Positions 1 through 6,063 of a stretch of DNA of 12,315 nt are shown one piece after another. The translations under genes and the position numbers were made by a program. The notes under the pieces are model-generated. The model searched no databases. It was not told the DNA's origin and saw only the letters and a list, made by a program, of their open reading frames with translations. How positions within the stretch are numbered: the first letter of the stretch is position 1; the number at the start of each line of letters is the position of its first letter. This DNA is from Zoogloeaceae bacterium (lineage in GTDB: Bacteria; Pseudomonadota; Gammaproteobacteria; Burkholderiales; Rhodocyclaceae), in contig JAIRZG010000206.1 of NCBI GenBank assembly GCA_031267345.1, positions 1 to 12,315 on the forward strand, read 5' to 3'.

Positions 1-1
1 C

Positions 2-112
2 TTGGTGCGCTACGAAAAAACGCATCGAAGCTACATGGCCTTGGTGATGATTGCCTCAGCCATTATCGCTTTCCGAAAGGTGAAGGGGAAAATGAATATT
101 ATTTACGGATAA
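2..112 (+). mobile_element. C-terminal end of an IS5-family transposase (5' part outside the window)
   Basis: The frame starting at base 2 is open from the window edge to a TAA at 110-112 and encodes 36 residues. It contains the string VRYEKTHRSYMALVMIASAI followed by IAFRKV. This R-Y-E-K plus hydrophobic-helix pattern is what follows the catalytic glutamate region of IS5-family DDE transposases (IS427/IS1031-like ends). Only the tail is present, so activity cannot be judged; the rest lies left of the window. The right terminal inverted repeat should lie shortly after 112 but cannot be identified without the left end. The family call rests on a short motif; the subgroup is a guess. Confidence 0.72.
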
Positions 113-230
113 GTCCTAAGAACAATGCCCCTTCAAGGGGAGGGAGAAAACCTGCAGGGGCGAATGTTGTTCGCCCGTTGCGCCCCTGCCCTCTCCCGCA
201 AGAGAAGAGGGCGTGAATGAAGGGGAGGGA
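113..230. repeat. Nested palindromes and a short direct repeat beside the transposase remnant
   Basis: No gene is seen here. The stretch holds an odd palindrome CCCCTTCAAGGGG (128-140), an inverted repeat GCAGGGGCG/CGCCCCTGC (154-162 with 181-189), an inner hairpin GGGCGAA/TTCGCCC (158-164 with 170-176), and a further CCCTCT/AGAGGG pair (189-194 with 206-211). An identical 11-bp direct repeat AAGGGGAGGGA occurs at 135-145 and 220-230. The look is that of REP/MITE-like extragenic palindromes, which are common next to insertion sequences. It may include the terminal repeat of the IS, or terminate transcripts leaving the transposase. Confidence 0.6.
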
Positions 231-490
231 ACTCCTGTCTCCACGAGACGCGCGGGAGATCCAGGCGGTTCCTCCATCATGAATTCATGTTTTCGGGCAT
301 TCCTGTGATTACCCTGCGGACAGAGCCCAATCCTGTCATCCGTCGCTCACTTTGTGGCAGGATGCGGGTTTGCCGCCGCAAGAATTTACGGTGGAGAAAA
401 ACAAGTTTTACAAACCTGTTGACGCATATTGAATGTTCGTTGCAGTACAGGAATCAATGTTTCTTTGTACGAATTTCATGGAGACTTCTC
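231..490 (+). other. Long non-coding leader upstream of purU
   Basis: About 260 bp with no supportable gene. The purU frame is open upstream to an ATG at 287, but the extra 68 residues are Cys/Arg-rich and resemble nothing expected in front of the PurU ACT domain, so they are treated as untranslated. A possible -35 (TTGACG, 419-424) lies about 70 bp before the purU start, but no good -10 at the right spacing is visible. No riboswitch fold was recognised by eye. Confidence 0.45.
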
Positions 491-1351
491 ATGCCTTCTT
501 CCCGTCGCTATACCCTGACCCTGTCCTGTCCCGATCAGGTGGGCATCGTTGCTGCGGTCAGCGGTTTCATCGCCGAACATCATGGCTGGATTACCGAGGC
601 CAACCACCATGCCGACGCGGCGGCGCAGCGGTTTTTCATGCGTCAGGAGATGCTGGCCGATTCCCTGCCTTTTGACCTTGCCCGCTTCTGCGTCCGCTTC
701 GCGCCCATTGCCGAACGCTTCCAGATGAAGTGGCAGGTAAGCGACAGCGCACGGAAAAAGCGCGTCATCATCCTGGTGTCGAAGCAGGAACATTGCCTCT
801 ACGATCTGCTGTCGCGCTGGCAGTCGAAAGACCTGGACATCGACATTCCCTGCATCATCTCCAATCATGAGACCTTCCGTGGCTTTTCCGAGTGGCACGG
901 CATTCCCTTCCATCACGTGCCGATGACGCTGGAAAACAAGCTCGCCGCCCATACCGAGGTGGCGCGCCTGTTCGATGCGGCAAAAGGCGACGTGATGGTG
1001 CTGGCGCGTTACATGCAGGTGCTTCCACCGGAACTGTGCGCCCGCTATCCGGGGCGGATTATCAACATCCATCACAGCTTTCTGCCCAGTTTTGTCGGCG
1101 CCAAGCCCTACCATCAAGCGTTTGAGCGTGGTGTAAAGCTGATTGGCGCAACCTGCCATTACGTGACTGCCGAACTGGATCAGGGACCGATTATCGAACA
1201 GGATGTGATCCGCGTCGATCACTCCGATCAGCCCGAAGACCTGGTGCGTTACGGCAAGGACATCGAAAAGGCGGTGCTGGCGCGTGGTTTGCGCTACCAC
1301 CTGGAAGACCGGGTGCTGGCGCATGGCAACAAGACGGTAGTCTTTCGCTGA
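491..1351 (+). CDS. purU: Formyltetrahydrofolate deformylase PurU
   Basis: PurU hydrolyses 10-formyltetrahydrofolate to formate and tetrahydrofolate in the cytoplasm. It balances the one-carbon pool and can feed formate to PurT in purine synthesis. The 286-residue protein has the usual family length. It has an N-terminal ACT-like domain (residues about 7-85, starting YTLTLSCPDQVGIVA) and a C-terminal formyltransferase fold (about 90-286). The catalytic signature is plain: N192 and H194 in NIHHSFLPSF, the GAKPYHQAF segment, and D230 in ELDQGPIIEQ. I chose the ATG at 491 because GGAGA at 480-484 sits 6 nt upstream and the protein then starts just before the ACT domain; the upstream extension looks non-coding. 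It faces rlmD convergently, and no T-run terminator follows it. The identification is secure. Confidence 0.96.
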   Translation: MPSSRRYTLTLSCPDQVGIVAAVSGFIAEHHGWITEANHHADAAAQRFFMRQEMLADSLPFDLARFCVRFAPIAERFQMKWQVSDSARKKRVIILVSKQEHCLYDLLSRWQSKDLDIDIPCIISNHETFRGFSEWHGIPFHHVPMTLENKLAAHTEVARLFDAAKGDVMVLARYMQVLPPELCARYPGRIINIHHSFLPSFVGAKPYHQAFERGVKLIGATCHYVTAELDQGPIIEQDVIRVDHSDQPEDLVRYGKDIEKAVLARGLRYHLEDRVLAHGNKTVVFR

Positions 1352-1545
1352 CTTTTCTGCAAGGAGCCAATGAAAAACTGAAACCCGCTTACTGTCCAGC
1401 CGCCCGATGCGCGCCCGCAACGCGTCGTCGGTGGTCGTGCGGGTTTTGCCGGGACGCGAACTGCGTTCCTCCATGAGGCTGGCTTCCCCCCTTCCCCCGG
1501 AAGCGCTTGCGCTACTTCCGGGCCGCGCGCCGCCGTTCGCAGGAG
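1352..1545. other. Spacer between convergent purU and rlmD with a hairpin and an orphan start signal
   Basis: No supportable gene. Just after purU a Shine-Dalgarno-like AAGGAG (1361-1366) precedes ATG AAA AAC TGA (1370-1381), a three-codon minigene that may be the relic of a lost downstream gene or chance. At 1496-1522 an 8-bp inverted repeat CCCGGAAG/CTTCCGGG encloses an 11-nt loop. It could end transcripts from either side, but it lacks a T-run on either strand, so it is not a classical intrinsic terminator. Confidence 0.4.
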
Positions 1546-2853
1546 TCAGGCGCTGAAGGCAGCGATGGATTCGGTGTGGGCTGTGTGCGGGAACATGTTG
1601 ATGACGCCTGCCGACAGGAAGCGGTAGGACTTTTGATTGACCAGGATGGCGGCGTCGCGGGACAGGGTGGCGGGGTTGCAGGAAACATAGACGATACGGG
1701 TCGGGGCGTCTTCTTCCCGAGCGGCGGGCAGAGACTTGATGACTTCCAGCGCGCCTTCGCGGGGCGGGTCTATCAGGTATTTATCGATACGTCCCAGCGC
1801 GCGCAGGGATTCCGGCGTTGCGGCAAACAAGTTGGCGACGGCAAAACGGGCGCGGTCGGCAAGGCCGTTGCGCCCGGTGGCGGCGCGCGCGCGTTCGATC
1901 AGGCTGGCGTTGCCTTCAATTCCGATTACCTGCGCGCCTTTGCGGGCGATGGGCAAGCTGAAGTTGCCCAAGCCGCAGAACAGGTCGGCGACCGTTTCGC
2001 CGGAACGCGGGTCGAGCAGCGTCAGGGCGCGGCGAACCAGGACGCGGTTGATGTCGTGATTGACCTGGGTAAAGTCGGCAGGCTGAAAAGGCACGCGCAC
2101 ATCGAATTCCGGCAGACGGTAATCCAGTTCCGCGCCTGGCAGGGAATGGAAACGACAAATGCTGTCCGGCCCTTTGGGTTGCAGGTAGAACGTCGCCTGA
2201 CGCTGGTCGGCAAAGGCGCGCAGCAAGGTTTCGTCCGCCGTCGTCAGCGGTTCCAGAATCCGCAGCGCCAGCGCAAGACATTGCTCGCCAACCGCGACCT
2301 CCACCTGTGGCAGGCGTTCGCGGATGGAAAGGCGGTCGATCAGCTCGCGCAGGGGCAGGAGCAGGGCGGACGCGGCGGGATGTAGGATGGGGCAGGTCTG
2401 GATGTCGGCGATATAACTGCTGCGTCTTTCATGAAAACCCACCAGCACCCCGCCTTTTTTGCGTACGCGGCGGACGCCCAGACGCGCCTTGCGGCGATAG
2501 CCCCAGGCAGGCCCCTGGATGGGCGGCGACATCTCCTCCGGCCTGACGCGCCCGATATGCCAAAGATTGTCTTCCAGCACCCGCTGTTTGACGGCGACCT
2601 GAGCGGAGCATTCCAGATGTTGCATGGCGCAACCGCCGCAAATGCCGAAATGCGGGCAGCGCGGCGTCACTCTGGCGGCGACGGGACGAATGATCCGCAC
2701 GAGATGCGCCTGTTCATAGCTGGATTTTTTGCGGTAACTCGCGTATTCCACGATCTCGCCCGGCAAGGCGTCATCAATGAAAATGGCCTTGCCGTTTTCG
2801 CGGGCAATGCCTCTGGCTTCCGCGTCCAGTGCTTCAATCACGCCAATCGGCAT
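1546..2853 (-). CDS. rlmD: 23S rRNA (uracil-1939-C5)-methyltransferase RlmD
   Basis: RlmD (RumA) transfers a methyl group from S-adenosylmethionine to C5 of U1939 in 23S rRNA. The 435-residue protein matches the family length. Domains in order: a TRAM RNA-binding domain (about 1-58, with the ALPGEIVEY turn), a [4Fe-4S] site (C66, C72, C75 in CPHFGICGGC plus C154), a central RNA-binding domain, and a Rossmann methyltransferase domain with FTQVNHDIN (261-269), SAM motif DLFCGLGNFSLP (290-301), DPP (362-364), the nucleophile C392 in YVSCNPATLSRD, and general base E428 near the C-terminus. The start is supported by GAGGAA about 5 nt upstream and by the TRAM domain beginning directly at residue 3. 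It diverges from the DUF7931-like gene across a 56-bp gap. Paralogues RlmC and TrmA share the fold, but the TRAM domain plus the C-x5-C-x2-C cluster at this length favours RlmD. Confidence 0.94.
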   Translation of the reverse strand: MPIGVIEALDAEARGIARENGKAIFIDDALPGEIVEYASYRKKSSYEQAHLVRIIRPVAARVTPRCPHFGICGGCAMQHLECSAQVAVKQRVLEDNLWHIGRVRPEEMSPPIQGPAWGYRRKARLGVRRVRKKGGVLVGFHERRSSYIADIQTCPILHPAASALLLPLRELIDRLSIRERLPQVEVAVGEQCLALALRILEPLTTADETLLRAFADQRQATFYLQPKGPDSICRFHSLPGAELDYRLPEFDVRVPFQPADFTQVNHDINRVLVRRALTLLDPRSGETVADLFCGLGNFSLPIARKGAQVIGIEGNASLIERARAATGRNGLADRARFAVANLFAATPESLRALGRIDKYLIDPPREGALEVIKSLPAAREEDAPTRIVYVSCNPATLSRDAAILVNQKSYRFLSAGVINMFPHTAHTESIAAFSA

Positions 2854-2909
2854 GGGCGTTCCTCAAAAAAATTTACAATTCTATCAAGGTCTTCGGTAAA
2901 CTAACGCGC
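2854..2909. promoter_or_regulatory. Divergent promoter region between rlmD and the DUF7931-like gene
   Basis: A 56-bp, AT-rich interval separating two outward-facing starts. On the minus strand TAGAAT (complement of 2879-2884) is a plausible -10 for rlmD. On the plus strand TTTACA (2872-2877) and TAAACT (2897-2902) resemble -35 and -10 boxes with a 19-bp spacer. These matches are imperfect and overlap each other, so the two promoters would compete. GAGGAA just upstream of rlmD is a good ribosome binding site; the plus gene shows none and may have a very short leader. Confidence 0.4.
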
Positions 2910-3389
2910 ATGACGTACACCATTCATGAATCCTGGAACGAACTGCAAGCCAGTTTTGAACAGATATTGACGCGGGTTGAACAGGATCTCTGCATTTTTG
3001 ACGATGACTTGGTGCATCTGGGCTTGCGGCAGGCGGAATGTTTTGGTCTTTTGCAAAGCTTCCTGCTGCGTAATCCGAAGGCGACCCTGCGTATTGCCCT
3101 GCGCCGCATAAACCGCCTGCATCAGGAGCATCCGCGTCTGGTGCGTCTGGTCGCCAGCCAGTCGCACCGCGTCAAGGTGCGGCAGATTCCCAACACCCTG
3201 CAACATCTGCGCGACGCCATCATTATCGCGGATCGCCAGCATACCCTGACGCTCTTTGAACTGGCGCACCCGCGCTTTGCGCTCATTTTGGACGATCCGG
3301 CAAAAAGCGTACCGTATGCACAACGTTTCTCCGAAATCTGGGACGCGCCCTGTACGCCATTTGAGCCGACACCGTTGGGATTGTATTGA
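2910..3389 (+). CDS. DUF7931-like protein of unknown function
   Basis: A 159-residue soluble protein without signal peptide or membrane segment. The pattern is an N-terminal helix, then LCIFDDDLVHLGL (about 26-38), a helix ending in FLLRNPKATLRIAL, HPRLVRLVASQSHRVKVRQI, and a C-terminal AIIIADRQ ... ALILDDPAKSVPYAQRFSEIWD segment. This order of motifs (D-L after a hydrophobic strand, R-I-x-L strand, S-H/R-I strand, D-D-P before a final helix with W) is what I recall for the proteobacterial DUF7931 family, which looks like half of a phospholipase D-like fold; no HKD catalytic motif is present. No function can be assigned. The ATG at 2910 is preferred over an upstream in-frame ATG inside rlmD. 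No strong ribosome binding site is visible. A terminator-like hairpin follows at 3402. Confidence 0.72.
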   Translation: MTYTIHESWNELQASFEQILTRVEQDLCIFDDDLVHLGLRQAECFGLLQSFLLRNPKATLRIALRRINRLHQEHPRLVRLVASQSHRVKVRQIPNTLQHLRDAIIIADRQHTLTLFELAHPRFALILDDPAKSVPYAQRFSEIWDAPCTPFEPTPLGLY

Positions 3390-3401
3390 CGCAATATTCT
3401 G

Positions 3402-3436
3402 AAAAACCGGGCGAAAAGCAAAAACGCGGTTTTTTT
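3402..3436 (+). terminator. Probable intrinsic terminator after the DUF7931-like gene
   Basis: AAAAACCG (3402-3409) pairs with CGGTTTTT (3427-3434) and the T-run continues to 3436. The 8-bp stem encloses a loop of 17 nt, longer than ideal, so efficiency is uncertain. It lies 12 bp after the stop codon, where a terminator is expected. Confidence 0.6.
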
Positions 3437-3451
3437 GCATAAACTTTGTGC

Positions 3452-3485
3452 TGTTGCAATGCAACATCCAAAATTTTGCTACAAT
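3452..3485 (+). promoter_or_regulatory. Extended -10 promoter with overlapping 15-bp palindrome, upstream of the lipoprotein gene
   Basis: TACAAT (3480-3485) is preceded directly by TGC, giving an extended -10 element (TGnTACAAT) that needs little or no -35. The 15-base odd palindrome TGTTGCAATGCAACA (3452-3466) lies where a -35 or an operator would be. It is a candidate binding site for a dimeric regulator, though none can be named. The predicted start near 3492 would give a leader of about 60 nt containing AAAGGA (3537-3542) before the ATG. Confidence 0.55.
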
Positions 3486-3552
3486 CGCCCGTCAACCAGA
3501 CTTATCTGGTTCAGGATTTTGTTCAGCCACCATTTTAAAGGATCAATCAAAC

Positions 3553-3777
3553 ATGAAATCGTCTCTCCTTGTCGCCGCCCTGCTCGCGCTGGCCGTTTCC
3601 GCCTGTGGCGACGCCCAGCAAACCGTTCCTGCTGACGCTGCCCCCGCTGTCGAAGCCCCGGAAATCGCTCCCGCTGACGCTACTCCCGCCATCGAAGCTC
3701 CGGAAACCGAAATCGCTCCCGTTGACGCTACCCCCGCTACCGAAGCTCCGGAAGCCGAAACATCTGCCGTTCAGTGA
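3553..3777 (+). CDS. Small repeat-containing lipoprotein, Ala/Pro/Glu-rich
   Basis: A 74-residue predicted lipoprotein. A short signal peptide (MKSSLLVAALLALAV) ends in the lipobox V-S-A-C, so C18 would be lipidated and become the mature N-terminus, probably on the outer membrane because G-D follow the cysteine at +2/+3 only as Gly-Asp. The rest is low complexity, built from about three copies of a PADATPAIEAPE-like unit, strongly acidic and without cysteine or aromatic residues, so it is probably an extended, disordered chain. No enzyme or named family is recognised. AAAGGA (3537-3542) is 10 nt before the ATG. The gene is monocistronic: its own extended -10 promoter lies upstream and a strong hairpin terminator follows 18 bp after the stop. 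This insulation suggests abundant, independent expression. Confidence 0.82.
   Translation: MKSSLLVAALLALAVSACGDAQQTVPADAAPAVEAPEIAPADATPAIEAPETEIAPVDATPATEAPEAETSAVQ
3631..3759 (+). repeat. Imperfect tandem repeat inside the lipoprotein gene
   Basis: Three consecutive units can be aligned: 3631-3672 (42 bp), 3673-3720 (48 bp) and 3721-3759 (39 bp, incomplete). Each begins GCTGACGCT or GTTGACGCT and carries a GAAGC(C/T)CCGGAA core; units 1 and 2 end in ATCGCTCCC. Lengths are multiples of three, so copy-number change would keep the reading frame. The differences are mostly at third codon positions or in the second residue of the variable dipeptides. Confidence 0.75.
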
Positions 3778-3795
3778 TTCTGGCAATGCGTCGAC

Positions 3796-3825
3796 AAAAA
3801 GCAGGGTATATACCCTGCTTTTTTT
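3796..3825 (+). terminator. Strong intrinsic terminator after the lipoprotein gene
   Basis: AAAAAGCAGGGTA and TACCCTGCTTTTT form a near-perfect hairpin (3796-3821) followed by further T residues to 3825. The centre is TA, so the loop would open a few pairs. The element is symmetric and could act on both strands. Confidence 0.9.
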
Positions 3826-3862
3826 GTGCCGCTTGAACGCCTGTGGATAGAGCTTCTCATAG

Positions 3863-3891
3863 AAAAAGCGCCGATGGCGCGGCGCTTTTTT
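3863..3891. terminator. Bidirectional terminator between the lipoprotein gene and the yccA-like gene
   Basis: AAAAAGCGCCG (3863-3873) pairs with CGGCGCTTTTT (3880-3890) around a 6-nt loop, with a T-run on both strands. It sits 18 bp past the stop codon of the minus-strand YccA-like gene and backs up the plus-strand terminator at 3796. Confidence 0.88.
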
Positions 3892-3909
3892 ACAGGGCAA
3901 TGATATTTT

Positions 3910-4614
3910 TCAATCGTCGCCAATGAACTGCATGACAAAGCGCAGCACGTACCAGAGCATCAGGGCGACGGAAGCAAAGAGATGCAGCGCCGCACCCGCA
4001 GGACGGTCAAGCGGGTAATGCCGCAGGATGGCGGAGGTGTCATACAGGATGCAACCGCCCGCGAACAGGATCATCACCGCCGAAAACCAGATGCCTAGGC
4101 TGAAGCCAAAAACGATGCTGGCTACAATCGCGCCCAGGGCAATCAGGCCGCCGATACGCAACATGCCGCCCAGGAAGGAAAAATCCTTCTTGCTGCTGAT
4201 GGCGGTCCAAGTCAGCCCGCCCACGAGAAGCGCGGTAGCGAACACGGCGATCGGAATCACGCCCGGCATATGCGCGGCGATGACAAAGAGCGGCGAGAAC
4301 ATGATTGCCCACGCCAGCACATAGCACCCCAGCGCCGAAGTCTGTACGGTATTGCTTTCCGCCTTGTCGGCAATCGAAGAAGCCAGCCAGCCCACGACCA
4401 TGAAGCCGCCCAGAAGCAGCAACCAGACGAATTGCGATTTGCCCATCAGGCTCAACATCACAACGCCGAAGCCGCTGAAATACAGCACAAAGGACAACAG
4501 GGCAAAGGCCAGAATGGCCCCGCTCAGATAGGCGTAGGTTTTGACGATAAAACGGGCGCGGGTAACACCGCCCGCTTCCTGTGCCTCGCCTACGGATGAC
4601 AGAAATTCACTCAT
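3910..4614 (-). CDS. Bax inhibitor-1/YccA family inner-membrane protein
   Basis: A 234-residue polytopic protein with about seven membrane segments (roughly 26-47, 61-80, 92-112, 117-137, 148-170, 173-191, 208-228) and a short cytoplasmic N-terminus. Family marks are SSKKDFSFLGG (140-150) and ILYDTSAIL (189-197), nearly identical in type to E. coli YccA, which binds and modulates the FtsH protease. D192 corresponds to the first aspartate of the pair described in the BI-1 homologue YetJ. The position of the second is occupied by S215, as I recall for YccA, so a YccA-like rather than calcium-leak role is more likely. The last helix (HLFASVALMLWYVLRF) diverges from the usual N-I-F-x-S-L-L motif. 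GAGGA lies about 9 nt before the ATG. A hairpin at 4651-4676 separates it from the upstream cytochrome gene. Confidence 0.88.
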   Translation of the reverse strand: MSEFLSSVGEAQEAGGVTRARFIVKTYAYLSGAILAFALLSFVLYFSGFGVVMLSLMGKSQFVWLLLLGGFMVVGWLASSIADKAESNTVQTSALGCYVLAWAIMFSPLFVIAAHMPGVIPIAVFATALLVGGLTWTAISSKKDFSFLGGMLRIGGLIALGAIVASIVFGFSLGIWFSAVMILFAGGCILYDTSAILRHYPLDRPAGAALHLFASVALMLWYVLRFVMQFIGDD

Positions 4615-4650
4615 GATGGGAAATCCTCGTTAGGTTCAGGGAAAAATGGC

Positions 4651-4676
4651 GTCACCCGGATGATTTTCCGGATGAC
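4651..4676 (-). terminator. Possible hairpin terminator after the cytochrome gene
   Basis: GTCACCCGGA (4651-4660) and TCCGGATGAC (4667-4676) can form a 10-bp stem with one mismatch and a 6-nt loop. On the minus strand it is followed after a few bases by ATTTTT. The imperfect stem and displaced T-run make it a weak or partial terminator, so some read-through from the cytochrome gene into the yccA-like gene is possible. Confidence 0.45.
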
Positions 4677-4762
4677 TACGCAGGGTGAAACATATCATAT
4701 TCAGACAGCGGGGAAACAGAAAACCGCACGGAAAATTGCGCATCGCGTCCTGTTCGTCGCTG

Positions 4763-5389
4763 TCAAGGCAGACTGTACAGGTAGGCGGAAACGGCTTCGA
4801 TGTCGGCGTCCCTCAGGGGCGCGGTGGCGCTGGACATTTGCGGTTCCTGCCGCTCGCCGGTCTTGTCACGGTAGCGGGTGATGGCGCGAACCAGATAGTC
4901 CGTATGCTGGCTGGCCGTGCGGGGAATCACTTCATTGCCGTGCGCCGCGTCGCCGTGACAGCGTTGGCAGAGCCGGGTGTAAATCTGCTTGCCCTTTGCG
5001 GCCAGTGTGGCGTTGGGCGCGCCGGGTTTGGGATTCTGGCTGGCGTAATAGAGGGAAATGTTGATTTTTTCCTCCTCGCTCAGCAGGGAGATGACGCCCT
5101 GCATGAACTCATCCTTGCGCTGTCCCTTGCCGAACTTGCGGGTTTGTTCCAGCACGTAGTCGGCGTTTTGCCCGGCTAGATTGGGAACATCCGATTGCCT
5201 GCTCACGCCATTTTTGCCGTGACAGTTGACGCAGAAGTTTGAGGCTTTGCGGCCTTCTTCCTGCGCGACCTTTAGGGCTTGCGGGTTCCGCAGGACAGCT
5301 TGCAGTTGCGCGTCAACCGCCAGCGCCGGAGCGCAGAAAAAGCCTGTGCACAGGATTCCCAGGATGCGCAGTATGTGTTTGCGTTGCAT
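4763..5389 (-). CDS. Di-heme c-type cytochrome, cytochrome c4-like
   Basis: A 208-residue exported electron carrier. The signal peptide (hydrophobic about 8-20, cleavage after A-L-A at 24) sends it to the periplasm, where two c-type hemes are attached at CVNCH (C53, C56, H57) and CQRCH (C141, C144, H145). Likely axial methionines are M96 in the first half (DEFMQGVI) and M185 in the second (EPQMSSAT). Two tandem class I cytochrome domains of about 90 residues are the hallmark of cytochrome c4, which passes electrons from the bc1 complex to terminal oxidases such as cbb3. AAGGAAAGGAG lies just upstream of the ATG. The start is 18 bp after the orn stop, so the two genes are probably cotranscribed. 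The terminal oxidase partner is not in the window. Confidence 0.88.
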   Translation of the reverse strand: MQRKHILRILGILCTGFFCAPALAVDAQLQAVLRNPQALKVAQEEGRKASNFCVNCHGKNGVSRQSDVPNLAGQNADYVLEQTRKFGKGQRKDEFMQGVISLLSEEEKINISLYYASQNPKPGAPNATLAAKGKQIYTRLCQRCHGDAAHGNEVIPRTASQHTDYLVRAITRYRDKTGERQEPQMSSATAPLRDADIEAVSAYLYSLP

Positions 5390-5407
5390 TCGTTTTCTCC
5401 TTTCCTT

Positions 5408-5968
5408 TTATTCTACCGTACTTAACGGGCGAATGAAATGTTCGCGGTAATATTTCAGTTCGTCGATGGATTCATAAATATCCGCCAGCGCCTCATGCGC
5501 GCCCCGCTTCTGAAATCCCTTGAGCAGCGTTGGCGTCCAGCGTTTGCACAATTCCTTCAGGGTGCTCACGTCCAGATTGCGGTAATGAAACCATTTTTCC
5601 AGTCTGGGCATGTAGCGCGCCATGAAGCGACGATCCTGGCAAATGCTGTTGCCGCACATGGGCGAGGTCGCGGCGGGCGCAAACGATTGCACAAAGGCGC
5701 AGGCTTCGGCTTCCGCTCGCGTTTCGTCACAACTGGAAGCGCGCACCCGCTCAATCAGTCCGGAGCGGGCGTGGATTTTCTGATTCCATTCGTCCATGCC
5801 CTTCAAAATGGCTTCCGGCTGGTGGATGGCCCAGACCGGCGATTCGGCAAGCACCTCAAGGTTGGAATCCGTGACCACAATCGCCAGCTCGATAATACGA
5901 TCCGAATCAGGATTCAGCCCCGTCATTTCCATATCCAGCCAGATGAGGTTTGTTGCGTCACGCGCCAT
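5408..5968 (-). CDS. orn: Oligoribonuclease (3'-to-5' exoribonuclease)
   Basis: Orn degrades RNA fragments of two to five nucleotides to mononucleotides, including pGpG from cyclic di-GMP breakdown, and is the last step of mRNA decay. With the ATG at 5968 the protein has 186 residues, close to the 181 of E. coli, and the DEDDh active site falls at D12 and E14 (WLDMEMTGL), D112 (GNSICQDRRF), H158 (GAHEAL) and D163, the same numbers as in E. coli. The frame extends 8 codons to a TTG at 5992, but neither start has a clear ribosome binding site and the ATG fits homology better. It is first of a likely two-gene unit with the cytochrome gene 18 bp downstream, and diverges from the M48 protease gene. 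Confidence 0.95.
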   Translation of the reverse strand: MARDATNLIWLDMEMTGLNPDSDRIIELAIVVTDSNLEVLAESPVWAIHQPEAILKGMDEWNQKIHARSGLIERVRASSCDETRAEAEACAFVQSFAPAATSPMCGNSICQDRRFMARYMPRLEKWFHYRNLDVSTLKELCKRWTPTLLKGFQKRGAHEALADIYESIDELKYYREHFIRPLSTVE

Positions 5969-6063
5969 ATAATTGAACTGCCCGAAATTCAAAGCTGTTA
6001 TTGTGGCATAGCTTTACAGGAAACTCTTGCCTCTTTCGCCAGAAATTACCAGGAATTGTAATC
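5969..6063. promoter_or_regulatory. Divergent intergenic region between orn and the M48 protease gene
   Basis: A 95-bp interval that must hold the promoters of two outward-facing units. TTTACA (6013-6018) could be a plus-strand -35, but no convincing -10 follows. On the minus strand CACAAT is a possible -10 for orn. AGGA about 9 nt before the GTG at 6064 serves the protease gene. Exact promoters cannot be fixed by eye. Confidence 0.35.

Noticed and set aside
287..490. N-terminal extension of PurU to the ATG at 287
   Set aside because: The extra 68 residues do not look like PurU, and the ATG at 491 has a ribosome binding site and gives the normal family length.
476..1474. Minus-strand open frame of 332 codons
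   Set aside because: Antisense to purU over most of its length; the part outside purU (1352-1474) shows no recognisable domain.
1507..2385. Plus-strand open frame of 292 codons
   Set aside because: Antisense to rlmD, rich in Gly/Gln/Arg, and without a ribosome binding site or known motif.
3631..3759. Possible CRISPR-like array
   Set aside because: The repeats are adjacent, coding, imperfect and without unique spacers; they are a protein-level tandem repeat.
5969..5992. TTG start giving Orn 8 extra residues
   Set aside because: The ATG at 5968 puts all five active-site residues at the E. coli numbers, and the TTG has no ribosome binding site.
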